DNA of 64,000 bases from Nitrospira sp. (lineage in GTDB: Bacteria > Nitrospirota > Nitrospiria > Nitrospirales > Nitrospiraceae): assembly GCA_019636835.1 (NCBI GenBank), contig JAHBWU010000003.1:40630-104629 (forward strand), in the 5' to 3' direction. Below are positions 38,498 to 47,552 of the stretch, in pieces (the stretch's first letter is position 1; each line of letters starts with the position of its first letter). A program made the translations under genes and the position numbers. The notes beneath the pieces are model-generated. The model was not told the origin of the DNA. It searched no databases and saw only the letters and a program-made list of their open reading frames with translations.

Positions 38498-38994
38498 TGG
38501 CTGTCTATCTTCGCGTGCGTCTCACGCGGCCTGTCGTCCGACAAACCACACTGGTTCATCTAGCCGAACGTGTCTTATCGGCAATCGGAGAATCTCGATC
38601 GGAACTGAGCCTGGAGTTGACTGGAGACAGACGCATGCGACGGCTCAACCGTGAGCACCGCAAGAAGGATCGCCCTACTGATGTGCTGGCTTTCCCCATC
38701 CGTGAGGCCGTTATGCCTCGAGGCGTGCGCCTTATAACCACTCAGATGCTTGGTGATGTCGTGATTTCGTTACCGACCGCCGTTCGCCAGGCAAAGAAAG
38801 CTGGACGATCGATCAACGATGAGTTGGCAATGCTGTTGGTGCACGGAGTGCTCCATCTCTGCGGATACGATCATGAACGTAATCAACGAGAAGCCGCACG
38901 AATGTCACGCCGCGAACAGGCCTTGCTCCGTCTGATTTCTCCTGTGCCTCGCATGGTAAGGTTGCGTGCTGAACTAAAAACAAGAGGTCGTTGA
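38497..38994 (+). CDS. ybeY: Endoribonuclease YbeY (rRNA maturation)
   Basis: The 165-residue protein has the zinc-binding signature HGVLHLCGYDH (about 113-123), which defines this metal-dependent RNase for 16S rRNA 3'-end processing. Upstream lie LSLELTGDRRMRRLNREHRKKDRPTDVLAFP and MLGDVVIS, both conserved in the family. The ATG overlaps the phoH stop by one base; a TTG three bases upstream is the alternative. Confidence 0.95.
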   Translation: MAVYLRVRLTRPVVRQTTLVHLAERVLSAIGESRSELSLELTGDRRMRRLNREHRKKDRPTDVLAFPIREAVMPRGVRLITTQMLGDVVISLPTAVRQAKKAGRSINDELAMLLVHGVLHLCGYDHERNQREAARMSRREQALLRLISPVPRMVRLRAELKTRGR

Positions 38995-38996
38995 CG

Positions 38997-39932
38997 ATGG
39001 GGTGGTTTCAACGCCTGAGTGACGGTCTGGGCAGAACACGCAATGTCATGCAACAGTCCCTGGATCGATTCCTCGGACGTGCACCGGATGAAGAACTTCT
39101 CGAAGATCTGGAGGCGGCGTTGCTCGGTGCCGACCTTGGCGCATTTGCGGTGGATCGTTTGATGCGGCGTGTCAGGGAAGAGACGCGGGGAGTGGACGCA
39201 AACACTTCGGAAGGACTTCAGAATGTCTTAAGTCGGTCGCTCTATAGTATTCTAAAAACCGTATCGGGTCCTACAATCGATCAGCTGGTCGACGAAAGCC
39301 CTAAACCATTTGTGATCCTTGTCGTGGGAGTCAACGGCGTAGGAAAAACAACTACCATCGCCAAAATTGCACAGCGCATGACGCAAGCCGGGCGGCGACT
39401 CCTCCTTGTCGCAGGAGATACCTTTCGTGCAGCCGCCATTGAACAGCTGCAAATTTGGGGGGATCGTGTCGGAGTGGAAGTGATTCGTCAACGACACGGC
39501 GCAGATCCGGCTGCCGTGGCTTTCGACGGTATCGTTTCCGCCAAAGCCAGAATGGTGGACATGGTCCTAGTTGATACGGCAGGCCGCCTGCACACAAAGT
39601 CCAATCTGATGGATGAGCTGCGGAAAGTAAAGCGAGTGATCGCTCAGGAGTTACCCGGTGCGCCACATGAAGTGTTGTTGGTACTGGATGCCACGGTCGG
39701 ACAGAACGCGCTGGCTCAGGCCCGTCAATTTCATGAGGCAGTTGGGGTCACTGGCCTTGCTCTGACCAAGCTTGATGGGACTGCACGAGGGGGTATCGTC
39801 GTCGCGATTGCCGAAGAACTGAAGCTTCCTCTGCGTCTAATCGGTGTGGGAGAAGGAGCCGATGACCTCCAGGACTTCAATGCAGAAGCGTTTGTCGCGG
39901 CTCTGTTTGGGCAGCCGACTTCTCGCTCATAA
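38997..39932 (+). CDS. ftsY: Signal recognition particle receptor FtsY
   Basis: This GTPase docks SRP-bound ribosomes at the inner membrane. The 311-residue protein has an N helical domain (about 1-95) and the SRP GTPase domain with GVNGVGKTTTIAKIA (G1, about 112-126), DTFRAAAIEQL, DTAGRLHTKSNLMDELRKV (G3), TKLDGTARGG (G4) and the closing GVGEGADDLQDF. It lacks the acidic A domain found in E. coli, as in many other bacteria. ATG 38997 is two bases past the ybeY stop; the small amphipathic N-terminus (MGWFQRLSDGLGRT) fits membrane contact. Confidence 0.95.
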   Translation: MGWFQRLSDGLGRTRNVMQQSLDRFLGRAPDEELLEDLEAALLGADLGAFAVDRLMRRVREETRGVDANTSEGLQNVLSRSLYSILKTVSGPTIDQLVDESPKPFVILVVGVNGVGKTTTIAKIAQRMTQAGRRLLLVAGDTFRAAAIEQLQIWGDRVGVEVIRQRHGADPAAVAFDGIVSAKARMVDMVLVDTAGRLHTKSNLMDELRKVKRVIAQELPGAPHEVLLVLDATVGQNALAQARQFHEAVGVTGLALTKLDGTARGGIVVAIAEELKLPLRLIGVGEGADDLQDFNAEAFVAALFGQPTSRS

Positions 39933-40019
39933 ACCACGCATTGTCTTCTCGTTATTCAAGGCCTCGTGCTATTCTCTTTTCACAGGTACAGCTTTCCAGG
40001 TTGAGGAGGACAGCCAGCG

Positions 40020-40805
40020 ATGATCAAAGTCTTGATCGTGGACGACGATCAGATGAATTGCGATCTGTTGCAGGGTGTGTTCGCCCGGCAAGGGTGTCAG
40101 GTCATTTCGACAACCAGTGGACGAGAAGGTCTTGATCTATTCCGTGCCCACAATCCGCGAGTCACACTCCTGGACCTTCGTATGCCGGAGATGGACGGAT
40201 TGACTGTCTTAAAGGAAATCCGGGCCATCGACCCTCATGCGTCGGTGATTATCCTGGGTGGTGGGGCAACAGAAATTCAGGAGAATCAAGCACGAGCTCT
40301 ACGAGCCACAGATTTTATCAGAAAAGGTTTGTCATTGGATGTCCTCGTCGAAGCCGTCAATCGACTCTCAAAACTACCTGTGTCGTCGGCGACCACGCAG
40401 TCCCCTCTTGGCAACGGGAATGTCATCGAGCAGATCGACGAAACGGTCTTGGTGGTCGACGACGAGCCTCTCCTATGCGATCTCTTGGTTCGGTTTCTCA
40501 GTCTGCGCGGTTATCGGGCGTTTGGTGCCAAAGATGGTCACGAAACTCTGCGGGTAGTCGAAGATATGTCGCCCGATGCGATCGTACTCGATCTGATTAT
40601 GCCCGGAATGCCGGGGATCGACGTTCTTCACGCCCTGCGCGATAAAAGTTATCCAGGTGGAATCATCATCATGACCGGAAGTCACAATGAGGAGCTGCTT
40701 CGAGAAGCTTGGAGCCTGGGCCCTCAGGAGATCCTCATGAAACCAGTCGATCTTGAACTGCTCTTGACCGCGATCCAGCTTGTACTCGTCTGCCGCGAGT
40801 GCTAA
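40020..40805 (+). CDS. Response regulator with two receiver domains
   Basis: The 261-residue protein is two CheY-like domains in tandem with no output domain. REC1 (about 1-118) has DDD, phospho-Asp LLDLRMPEMDG and FIRKG, but the usual Thr/Ser is replaced by Gly (IILGGGAT), so its switching may be altered. REC2 (about 140-260) has VVDDEP, IVLDLIMPGMPGID, IIMTGS and the Lys in MKPVD, all normal. Such proteins may act as phosphate sinks or relays. It overlaps the next gene by 7 nt; no histidine kinase is nearby. Confidence 0.85.
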   Translation: MIKVLIVDDDQMNCDLLQGVFARQGCQVISTTSGREGLDLFRAHNPRVTLLDLRMPEMDGLTVLKEIRAIDPHASVIILGGGATEIQENQARALRATDFIRKGLSLDVLVEAVNRLSKLPVSSATTQSPLGNGNVIEQIDETVLVVDDEPLLCDLLVRFLSLRGYRAFGAKDGHETLRVVEDMSPDAIVLDLIMPGMPGIDVLHALRDKSYPGGIIIMTGSHNEELLREAWSLGPQEILMKPVDLELLLTAIQLVLVCREC

Positions 40806-43027
40806 AACGCTTCCTGATGTCCATCAGGAAACGTCTTCTTCGCTCATGCTTCATCGGCCTGCTGTCGACCTCCCTCGTACCCGCGTGGGGCGTGTCGGCC
40901 TTGCTTGCCCAGGAGAATGTCACCAACATTCATCACACTCTCTCCGCAGAGTTGACTCCTGCGACACATGAGCTTGCGGCAAACGATCAGATCGAACTGG
41001 ACGTTGAGCCACAGGTCACAACGGTCACGTTCACGCTTGCACCTACCCTGCATGTCGAGTCCATTACGATGCAAACGCACTCGGCCTCCGATGGGCAAAG
41101 AAGCCCGGACGAAGTGGCTCCGTTCACGAGCGTGCGCCCTTCTGAGACCATGATTCAGCGCATTGTGGTCTCCCTCCCAAAAGACCATGGCCGGAGGGTG
41201 ACATTGGTCATGAGGTATCACGGACAGATCAATGACCCTCCAAGAGAGCCGCGCCACTTGAGATTCGTGACACCCAGTGAGACAGCGGGACATATCGGTT
41301 TGGAAGGTGTGTACTTGAGCGGGGAAAGCCAATGGTATCCCGATGTCATCGGCTCCTTCAGTACCTATCGAGTGACCGCTCAGATTCCGCGGGGCTGGAC
41401 GGTAGTGGCATCCGGGCGTAAGGAAGGCGAGACGACGAGCGAAGGAAAGACCGCCTCGACTTGGATGGTTCAGAACCAGTCTGAGGCGTTCACACTCGTT
41501 GCCAACAAGTTTGTGACAACATCGCGGGAATGGAAAAGTCCGACAGGGCAGCGGGTCGAACTCCAGACTCACTTCCTCCCCGACAATGCCGGCTTGGCGG
41601 ATGAGTATCTCGATGCGACCGCAAGATATCTCGACGCGTATGTCCGAATCCTAGGGACCTATCCCTTCGACAAATTTGCAGTGGTCGAGAATTTTTTTGC
41701 CAGCGGTCTCGGTCTGCCATCGTTCACCTTACTCGGCAGCGGCAGCATCAGGCGACACTATGTCCAACCCTATGCCTTGGGTCACGAGATTGTCCATTCA
41801 TGGATCGGCAATTCGGTGTTCAATCGCGACGATCATGGCAACTGGGTTGAGGGACTGACGACCTACTTGTCGAATTATTACTGGCACGAGTTGATTCAGG
41901 ATGTTCCCCAAGCCTTCGAACAAAGACGCATGATGCTGGACGGGTACAATCTCTATGTGAGGCCTGAAACAGACTATGCGGTGTCACAGTTTCTTAGGAA
42001 GCATGACGAGAAAGACAATGCCATCGGCTATCAAAAGTCGGCCTTTGTCTTTCACCTCCTTCGACAAGAAATCGGAGACGAATCATTCTGGCGCGGCTTG
42101 AAGACCTTTGTCAGCAGCTATCGCAATCGTCCGGCGGATTGGAGATCGATCGAGGAAGTCTTTTCTCGAGAAAGCGGTCAGGACTTGCGGTGGTTTTTCG
42201 AGCAATGGGTCGAACAGCCTGGTGCCCCACGCGTATACTTGCGCGATATCCACGCTCGTCGAGCGAAGGGAGAGGACGGCAGAGAAACTTGGCGGTTGAT
42301 GGTTCAGATCGACCAGGCCGGAAAGCCGTTTCGGATGACGATCCCCATCCGCATCGTGATGAAGGAATCGAAGGAAATCAAGTCGGTCGCGCTTAGTCTC
42401 TCGCAAACGAGCGTTGCGGAATTCGTCCTTCCCGATCAGCCATTACGGGTGGAGCTTGATCCCAACCTCATGACTTTTCGTCGACTGACGAGACGCCAGT
42501 TGCCGCCCATGCTGAATGGCTATGTGACGGATCAACAAAAGACGATGGTCCTGGCGTTTTCTGACCCGGATTCGCCGTTACGGCAGATTGTGTCTCGCAT
42601 CACCGATCACGAACGAACGGGACCGCATAGAACGACGGTGGTCTCTCTAAGAGATAATTCCCTCCCCCACGAAGGATCAATCCTGGTGCTGGCAGGAGGC
42701 GACGAGCGACAGGCGGTTCAATCAGTGGTGCAGGAGTCTTGCGGTGATCGAATTGTTCTCGGAGAGAAGGGTTTCGAGATTGATGGTCAGGCCTATGATG
42801 GACCGAAGATGGCGGTGCTCTTCTCCTGCCATCGGGCAAATGTGCCAGGCAGTGTTATCACGGTTCTGTATGGCGTGACCTCAGGTGCAGTCGAGAAAAT
42901 GTCGCGCTTCTTGTTTTATTATGGGTGGCATAGTTACGTCATTTTTCAAGACGGAGGCGTGACGAAGCGCGAAGTATGGCAAGGTTCGCCGGAGGTGAAG
43001 GAGGTCAGGATTGAGACAACGTCGTAA
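40799..43027 (+). CDS. Exported M1-type (gluzincin) metallopeptidase
   Basis: The 742-residue protein has a signal peptide (SCFIGLLSTSLVPAWGVSALLA). The zinc-binding GHEIVHSWIGNSV (about 327-340) gives HExxH, with the third ligand Glu in WVEGLTTYLSNYYW 19 residues on, as in M1 aminopeptidases. The usual GAMEN exopeptidase motif is absent; FFASGLGLPSF stands in its place, so the specificity may differ. The C-terminal part (about 480-742) is poorly conserved. Start: GTG 40799 overlaps the response regulator; ATG 40817 is an alternative with the signal peptide intact. It probably acts in the periplasm. Confidence 0.8.
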   Translation: MLKRFLMSIRKRLLRSCFIGLLSTSLVPAWGVSALLAQENVTNIHHTLSAELTPATHELAANDQIELDVEPQVTTVTFTLAPTLHVESITMQTHSASDGQRSPDEVAPFTSVRPSETMIQRIVVSLPKDHGRRVTLVMRYHGQINDPPREPRHLRFVTPSETAGHIGLEGVYLSGESQWYPDVIGSFSTYRVTAQIPRGWTVVASGRKEGETTSEGKTASTWMVQNQSEAFTLVANKFVTTSREWKSPTGQRVELQTHFLPDNAGLADEYLDATARYLDAYVRILGTYPFDKFAVVENFFASGLGLPSFTLLGSGSIRRHYVQPYALGHEIVHSWIGNSVFNRDDHGNWVEGLTTYLSNYYWHELIQDVPQAFEQRRMMLDGYNLYVRPETDYAVSQFLRKHDEKDNAIGYQKSAFVFHLLRQEIGDESFWRGLKTFVSSYRNRPADWRSIEEVFSRESGQDLRWFFEQWVEQPGAPRVYLRDIHARRAKGEDGRETWRLMVQIDQAGKPFRMTIPIRIVMKESKEIKSVALSLSQTSVAEFVLPDQPLRVELDPNLMTFRRLTRRQLPPMLNGYVTDQQKTMVLAFSDPDSPLRQIVSRITDHERTGPHRTTVVSLRDNSLPHEGSILVLAGGDERQAVQSVVQESCGDRIVLGEKGFEIDGQAYDGPKMAVLFSCHRANVPGSVITVLYGVTSGAVEKMSRFLFYYGWHSYVIFQDGGVTKREVWQGSPEVKEVRIETTS

Positions 43028-44138
43028 GACCTTGGGAATTTGGCTATGGGGGTTCTGCGCATTGATGAGTATTCCCTCGTTTGCCTTGGCTGTGGATCAG
43101 CCGAAGGAGCCAGTGACGTCGGATCGTTCTACGGAACGGCATCTGGCCAATATCCGCCAGCTGACTTTTGGTCGCCAGAACGCGGAGGCCTATTTTTCGT
43201 TCAATGGAACCAAGCTGATTTTTCAATCGACGAACAACTGGATGAAGGATTCGTCCGCCTCTGTCCGCAAACCAGCCGAGTCGGGACTAGGGTGTTATCA
43301 AATGTATGTGACGGATGTGGAAAGCGAAACCGTCCGCTTGGTGAGTACTGGGAAAGGTGCAACGACGTGCGGTTATTTTTTCCCCGGTGACAACCGGGTG
43401 CTGTACTCATCCACACATGCGGCTGGGCCCGATTGCCCGCCAAAACCCAAACGGGATGGCGCCTATCGATGGGCACTCGACGATTACGATGTCTATTCTG
43501 CGAATCTCGACGGACAGGACATACAGCGGCTGACGGCGTCACCGGGATATGACGCCGAGGCCACGATCTCTCCTGATGGGAAGACTATTGTTTGGACATC
43601 GGTAAGGGATGGCGATCTTGACCTATATACGATGAATCTGGACGGTTCAAACATTCGTCGTCTGACGAACGATGTCGGATACGACGGCGGAGCATTCTTT
43701 TCTCCGGACAGCAAGAAAATCGTCTATCGAGCGGCCCATCCAACCGATCCATCCGAAGTGGCCAAATACAAGGAGCTGCTGGCCCAACGACTGATCGAGC
43801 CGGGTCAGCTTGAAATTTTTGTCATGAATGCCGATGGGTCCGACAAGAAACAAGTTACAACGACCGGCGCGTCGAATTTTTCCCCGTATTTTCATCCCGA
43901 CGGCACACGCATCATCTTTTCCTCCAACATAGAAACGAGAGGGAATGGAGGTCGGCCCAGTTTCCATTTATATCTGGTGCGCGACGACGGAACCGGCCTA
44001 GAGCGTCTGACCACGGAAGGCCATTTCAATAGCTTTCCCATGTTTTCCCCGGACGGCAAACGTCTTGTCTGGGTATCGGATCGGAATGCCAAGGAACCTG
44101 GCGAATTCAACGTGTTCCTGGCCGACTGGGTGCCGTAA
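43011..44138 (+). CDS. Periplasmic TolB-like beta-propeller protein
   Basis: The 375-residue protein has a signal peptide (IWLWGFCALMSIPSFALAVDQ) and several PD40/WD40-like TolB repeats: ATISPDGKTIVWTSVRDGDLDLYTMNLDGSNIRRLT, AFFSPDSKKIVYRA, PYFHPDGTRIIFSSN and PMFSPDGKRLVWVSD. The propeller would bind protein or peptide partners. The TTG start at 43011 follows AAGGAGGTCAGG at ideal spacing and overlaps the peptidase gene by 17 nt. Pairing with the peptidase suggests both work on the same cell-surface substrate; this is inference. Confidence 0.8.
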   Translation: MRQRRKTLGIWLWGFCALMSIPSFALAVDQPKEPVTSDRSTERHLANIRQLTFGRQNAEAYFSFNGTKLIFQSTNNWMKDSSASVRKPAESGLGCYQMYVTDVESETVRLVSTGKGATTCGYFFPGDNRVLYSSTHAAGPDCPPKPKRDGAYRWALDDYDVYSANLDGQDIQRLTASPGYDAEATISPDGKTIVWTSVRDGDLDLYTMNLDGSNIRRLTNDVGYDGGAFFSPDSKKIVYRAAHPTDPSEVAKYKELLAQRLIEPGQLEIFVMNADGSDKKQVTTTGASNFSPYFHPDGTRIIFSSNIETRGNGGRPSFHLYLVRDDGTGLERLTTEGHFNSFPMFSPDGKRLVWVSDRNAKEPGEFNVFLADWVP

Positions 44139-44155
44139 GGCACGGTAATCGGCGA

Positions 44156-45295
44156 TTGGTGATCAGTTCCGGAAATCCAGGGAGCCTCGTTACAGATCGT
44201 GGCTTGATGAGCGCCCTGTCCCAGTCATCCAGGCACAAGATTTCGTCGATCGCCGCAGTCGGTTGTTCCTGCGCCGCGTTGGCCATCAGCTTTTTCAGCT
44301 TGGCCCAGTTTGATCTACCGATCACCAAGTATGTGCGATCGGTGACGATTCATCTACCCTGGGACCAGCTCACCGTTCCGTGGATGGCGTTCACCAGCAA
44401 TATGGGGGACTGGATCGGCCAAGGATGGCGGCTGGCCACTTTGAGCCTCCTACTGCTGCTTGGTGCTTGGGCCTTCGAAAAACCGACTATCAAGATAGTT
44501 GCCATCCAGTCGCTGGTCGCTCACGGAATCGCCGCCTTGCTCGCCAACGGACTGAAGCACCTCATCGGAAGGCCTCGACCGAAGTTCGTCCACGCGGGAG
44601 ACTGGCAGATGACCATTACCTGGGCATCGGGACTGGACTCCTTTCCGTCGGGACATAGCACGGCGAGTTTTGCCGTCGCGACGGTGCTGGCTAAACGGTT
44701 TCCACTCTTCGGTCCCCTCTGTATCGCGGTAGCCCTTTTCGTAGCATTCAGTCGTGTCCTTCGAGGATCGCATTTCCCGACCGATGTCCTTGGAGGGGCG
44801 GTGATCGGCATCCTGAGCGGCTTCATCGCGACGGCCCCATTAAGACAGTGGCGCACTTCAATGCAAGATGGACTACGGCATGCGGCAATGGGAACATCGG
44901 CGCTGTTTGCCTTGCTCTGGGTTCTATCCCGTCACATGGAGGATGGAATAGAGGGCATCATGTTCTTGACGCTAGGGGCTGGTGCGGTAGCGGGCGGCTT
45001 ATGGATCCGACGAACCCATTGGGTTCACAGGGGAGGGACAGGAGGAAGCCGGCACTCGGATACCTCAGCGCTGTTGATTGCGTACGGCCTGGCTGCCATG
45101 ACGACTTCACCTCTTGTCCTTTCATCGGTCGGATTCGCCTGCATGGCGTCCTGGCTCGGTGACATGGGTCGGAACGACGACCACACCGAGGAATCGCCTA
45201 GCTGGTCCGTGATGCGGGAAAGTGCTTTGATGGGGGGCTTGGTTATTGCCCTTCTGATTCTCATCGATGCGCGAGGGGTTCTGCCCTTTCAGTGA
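44156..45295 (+). CDS. PAP2-family membrane phosphatase
   Basis: The 379-residue (from TTG 44156) or 362-residue (from ATG 44207) membrane protein has the three type 2 phosphatidic-acid phosphatase motifs: KHLIGRPRPKF, FPSGHSTASF and SRVLRGSHFPTDVLGG, between hydrophobic helices. Substrates in this family include undecaprenyl pyrophosphate and phosphatidate. The start is uncertain, since neither site has a good ribosome binding sequence. The C-terminal roughly 150 residues form further hydrophobic helices beyond the usual domain. It converges on the minus-strand glycosyltransferase genes. Confidence 0.8.
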   Translation: MVISSGNPGSLVTDRGLMSALSQSSRHKISSIAAVGCSCAALAISFFSLAQFDLPITKYVRSVTIHLPWDQLTVPWMAFTSNMGDWIGQGWRLATLSLLLLLGAWAFEKPTIKIVAIQSLVAHGIAALLANGLKHLIGRPRPKFVHAGDWQMTITWASGLDSFPSGHSTASFAVATVLAKRFPLFGPLCIAVALFVAFSRVLRGSHFPTDVLGGAVIGILSGFIATAPLRQWRTSMQDGLRHAAMGTSALFALLWVLSRHMEDGIEGIMFLTLGAGAVAGGLWIRRTHWVHRGGTGGSRHSDTSALLIAYGLAAMTTSPLVLSSVGFACMASWLGDMGRNDDHTEESPSWSVMRESALMGGLVIALLILIDARGVLPFQ

Positions 45296-45366
45296 CCATC
45301 ATTGCGCAGCAGATGCGCGATGGCTTTGTTTCAGAAAAAGATCTCAAAAGCAGAGTCGAGTGGGGG

Positions 45367-47127
45367 TTAGTGCCCAAGAGTCTTCGGTGGCGGTGGGGCG
45401 CCAGCGTCTGAACCCTGAGGCAGGGTGACCATCTGTTGATTCCCTAACAAGACGTAGCCGTGTCGCTTGAGAATCGGCCGGAATCCAGCCGCTTCCTTCG
45501 GCAAGGCAGCTTGAAAGTATTCCGGTAGAAGGATCATCGTCCGGCCTTCTTTGCCCAGAGCCACGCGCAACCGGTCGATCTCGCCAGCCGGGATAAAGGT
45601 CACCGTTCGCCTCGCGTAAAAGGCGATGGATGGTCTGGTGGATCCGAATGCGATCAGTTGGTCGGTCGGATTCAGGTTCAATCCGGCTGCGTAGGCCAAT
45701 TCCTGCGGCGGTGCAATCGCGTATCGATTGAGTCCTGGAACGACCGCCAGGATGGCGACAAGAAAAACACTCGCCAGCGCGCCGCCGGCCACCCCAAAGG
45801 CGATACCACGTCTGTCGTCGTTTAGTCCGAAATACCCGATCAATCCCATGGCGACCACGACAATTATCGCGCCAATGTAAGGACCGATACCCAGATCGAA
45901 TTGGGTGGCAAGCGGAAACTCTTTGACCATCTTCCCGGAGAATTTGATGAACAGAGAGGGTGCGCTCGCAAACCCGATCGCCAAGAGATAACCGATCCCC
46001 ATCATGAAATGGATCGATCCGCGCAGACCTTTTGTCAAAGGGTCCTTCAGCCCCTGAGTCCAAAACGAAGCGGCCAAGAGGGCACAGGCAGGAAAGAGCG
46101 GGCCGATATAGTGGGGTAAGCGAGTGGATGAAAGACTAAAGAAGATGAACACGCCGATGATCCACAGGCCTGCAAACCATTCCAATTCGTCACCGGACCC
46201 TGACGGTTCTCTAGATTCAGGCGATTCGTGTTTGCGGTTTCTCGCTGTGCGGGATTCCCGCCAACTCCCATAAGCTCGATAAAACGCGGCAGGTAGGAAT
46301 GTGCTCCAGGGATAAAAGCCCAGTAACAGGACTGGAACATAGAACCACCAGCCCACGCCGTGGCCCTCCATCGGAGCGAGGAATCGCCCCACCGTATGGA
46401 CCTTCGCTTGAGAGGAGTACGCATCTCCATGGATGAGGAACATGGTTACATACCAAGGACCAGCCAGGATGATGAATAGTAGGGTGCCGGCAATGGGGGC
46501 ACCTCTCTGCCAAAAGACCAGCCATTGCCGCGTGGCGGCCAGATACAGGAGCGCAGTGATCAGTGGGACGGCAAATCCCACCGGTCCTTTCGTCAAGGTC
46601 GCGAGAGCCATCCCTGCATAAAAGGCCCAGATCCAATGGCGTCCTCGGCCTGATTCGTGGAGGCCGAGCCAAAAGCCGTAGAGCGACAACGTTGTGAAGA
46701 AGATCAAAACGCTATCGGTGATCGCCATGCGACCAAGCGCCAGCACCTCGATGTTCAGCAGCAACATCAAAGCGCCGAACAGACCGACGGTTGGGCCGCG
46801 CAGCCGGGAAAGAAACAGGTAGTGCATCAGGATCAATGCAACTCCGAACAGAGCGGATGGCGCGCGTGCCGCAAACTCGTTCACGCCGAACAGATGGTAG
46901 GACAGCGTCATCAACCAATACACAAAGACCGGTTTGGCGACGCGCAGTTCACCATTGAAGGTCGGGGTGACCAGATCGCCCGAAGCGAACATTTCCCGTC
47001 CGGCTTCGGCATTGCGGCCTTCGTCACGATCCGTCAGGCCCATACTGCCCAGGCCGATGAAAAAGAGCAGACCTGATAGGAGCAGAAGGAGTAGCAGCTG
47101 TATTGGTTGAGGGGAGGTACGATCCAT
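45367..47127 (-). CDS. ArnT-like glycosyltransferase (GT39/GT83 membrane type)
   Basis: The 586-residue protein has about a dozen membrane helices and the GT-C signature: an early DRDEGRNAEAGREMFASGDLVTPTFNG (about 33-60) carries the catalytic acidic motif, followed by KPVFVYWLMTLSYHLFGVNEFAARAPSALFG. In ArnT this type transfers a sugar from undecaprenyl phosphate to lipid A. Here it follows a GT2 gene and a LAB_N gene in one unit, a common trio, so transfer of a polyprenyl-phosphate sugar to an envelope lipid is likely; the sugar is unknown. Confidence 0.8.
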   Translation of the reverse strand: MDRTSPQPIQLLLLLLLSGLLFFIGLGSMGLTDRDEGRNAEAGREMFASGDLVTPTFNGELRVAKPVFVYWLMTLSYHLFGVNEFAARAPSALFGVALILMHYLFLSRLRGPTVGLFGALMLLLNIEVLALGRMAITDSVLIFFTTLSLYGFWLGLHESGRGRHWIWAFYAGMALATLTKGPVGFAVPLITALLYLAATRQWLVFWQRGAPIAGTLLFIILAGPWYVTMFLIHGDAYSSQAKVHTVGRFLAPMEGHGVGWWFYVPVLLLGFYPWSTFLPAAFYRAYGSWRESRTARNRKHESPESREPSGSGDELEWFAGLWIIGVFIFFSLSSTRLPHYIGPLFPACALLAASFWTQGLKDPLTKGLRGSIHFMMGIGYLLAIGFASAPSLFIKFSGKMVKEFPLATQFDLGIGPYIGAIIVVVAMGLIGYFGLNDDRRGIAFGVAGGALASVFLVAILAVVPGLNRYAIAPPQELAYAAGLNLNPTDQLIAFGSTRPSIAFYARRTVTFIPAGEIDRLRVALGKEGRTMILLPEYFQAALPKEAAGFRPILKRHGYVLLGNQQMVTLPQGSDAGAPPPPKTLGH

Positions 47128-47192
47128 GAGCAGATGTGGTCGTTATCCGTGAGCGATGGAAGACGCTGACCTTGGGGTGGTTATCCAGCCGC

Positions 47193-47480
47193 TCATGCTT
47201 GAGGCCCGGACTGGCTCTTGGTTTGATCCGCGCGGTGAATAAGGACCAGATTGCGCAAATACACGACCGTTCCCAGCCCTTGTCCAGAAATAAAAACAGG
47301 GTCCATCCGGTAGATGGCATATGTGAGCGTAATCAGCCCTCCAATCAGGCTCATGTACCAAAAGGAAACGGGCACACGGCTTTCCGCATTTCGCTCGGAG
47401 GTAATCCATTGAACCAACCAACGGCCGAAAAAGAGCCCTTGGCCGAGGAAGCCGATACCGATCCAGATGGTTTCAGTCAT
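47193..47480 (-). CDS. LAB_N domain (lipid A biosynthesis N-terminal-like) membrane protein
   Basis: The 95-residue protein is three short hydrophobic helices with the signature FFGRWLVQWITSERNAESRVPVSFWYMSLIGGLI, matching the LAB_N domain that in some species is fused to lipid-A-disaccharide synthase. Freestanding copies occur, as here, between a GT2 and a GT39-type gene and are thought to assist polyprenyl-linked glycosylation, possibly as flippase-like partners. It lies 65 nt before the GT39 gene and 72 nt after the GT2 gene. Confidence 0.85.
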   Translation of the reverse strand: MTETIWIGIGFLGQGLFFGRWLVQWITSERNAESRVPVSFWYMSLIGGLITLTYAIYRMDPVFISGQGLGTVVYLRNLVLIHRADQTKSQSGPQA

Positions 47481-47552
47481 GAGATGCTCAGAAGGCTCTA
47501 AGTTGGTTATTCCAAATCGTGAAGGAGCCGGTCTTGGTCGGGGTGATTCATG

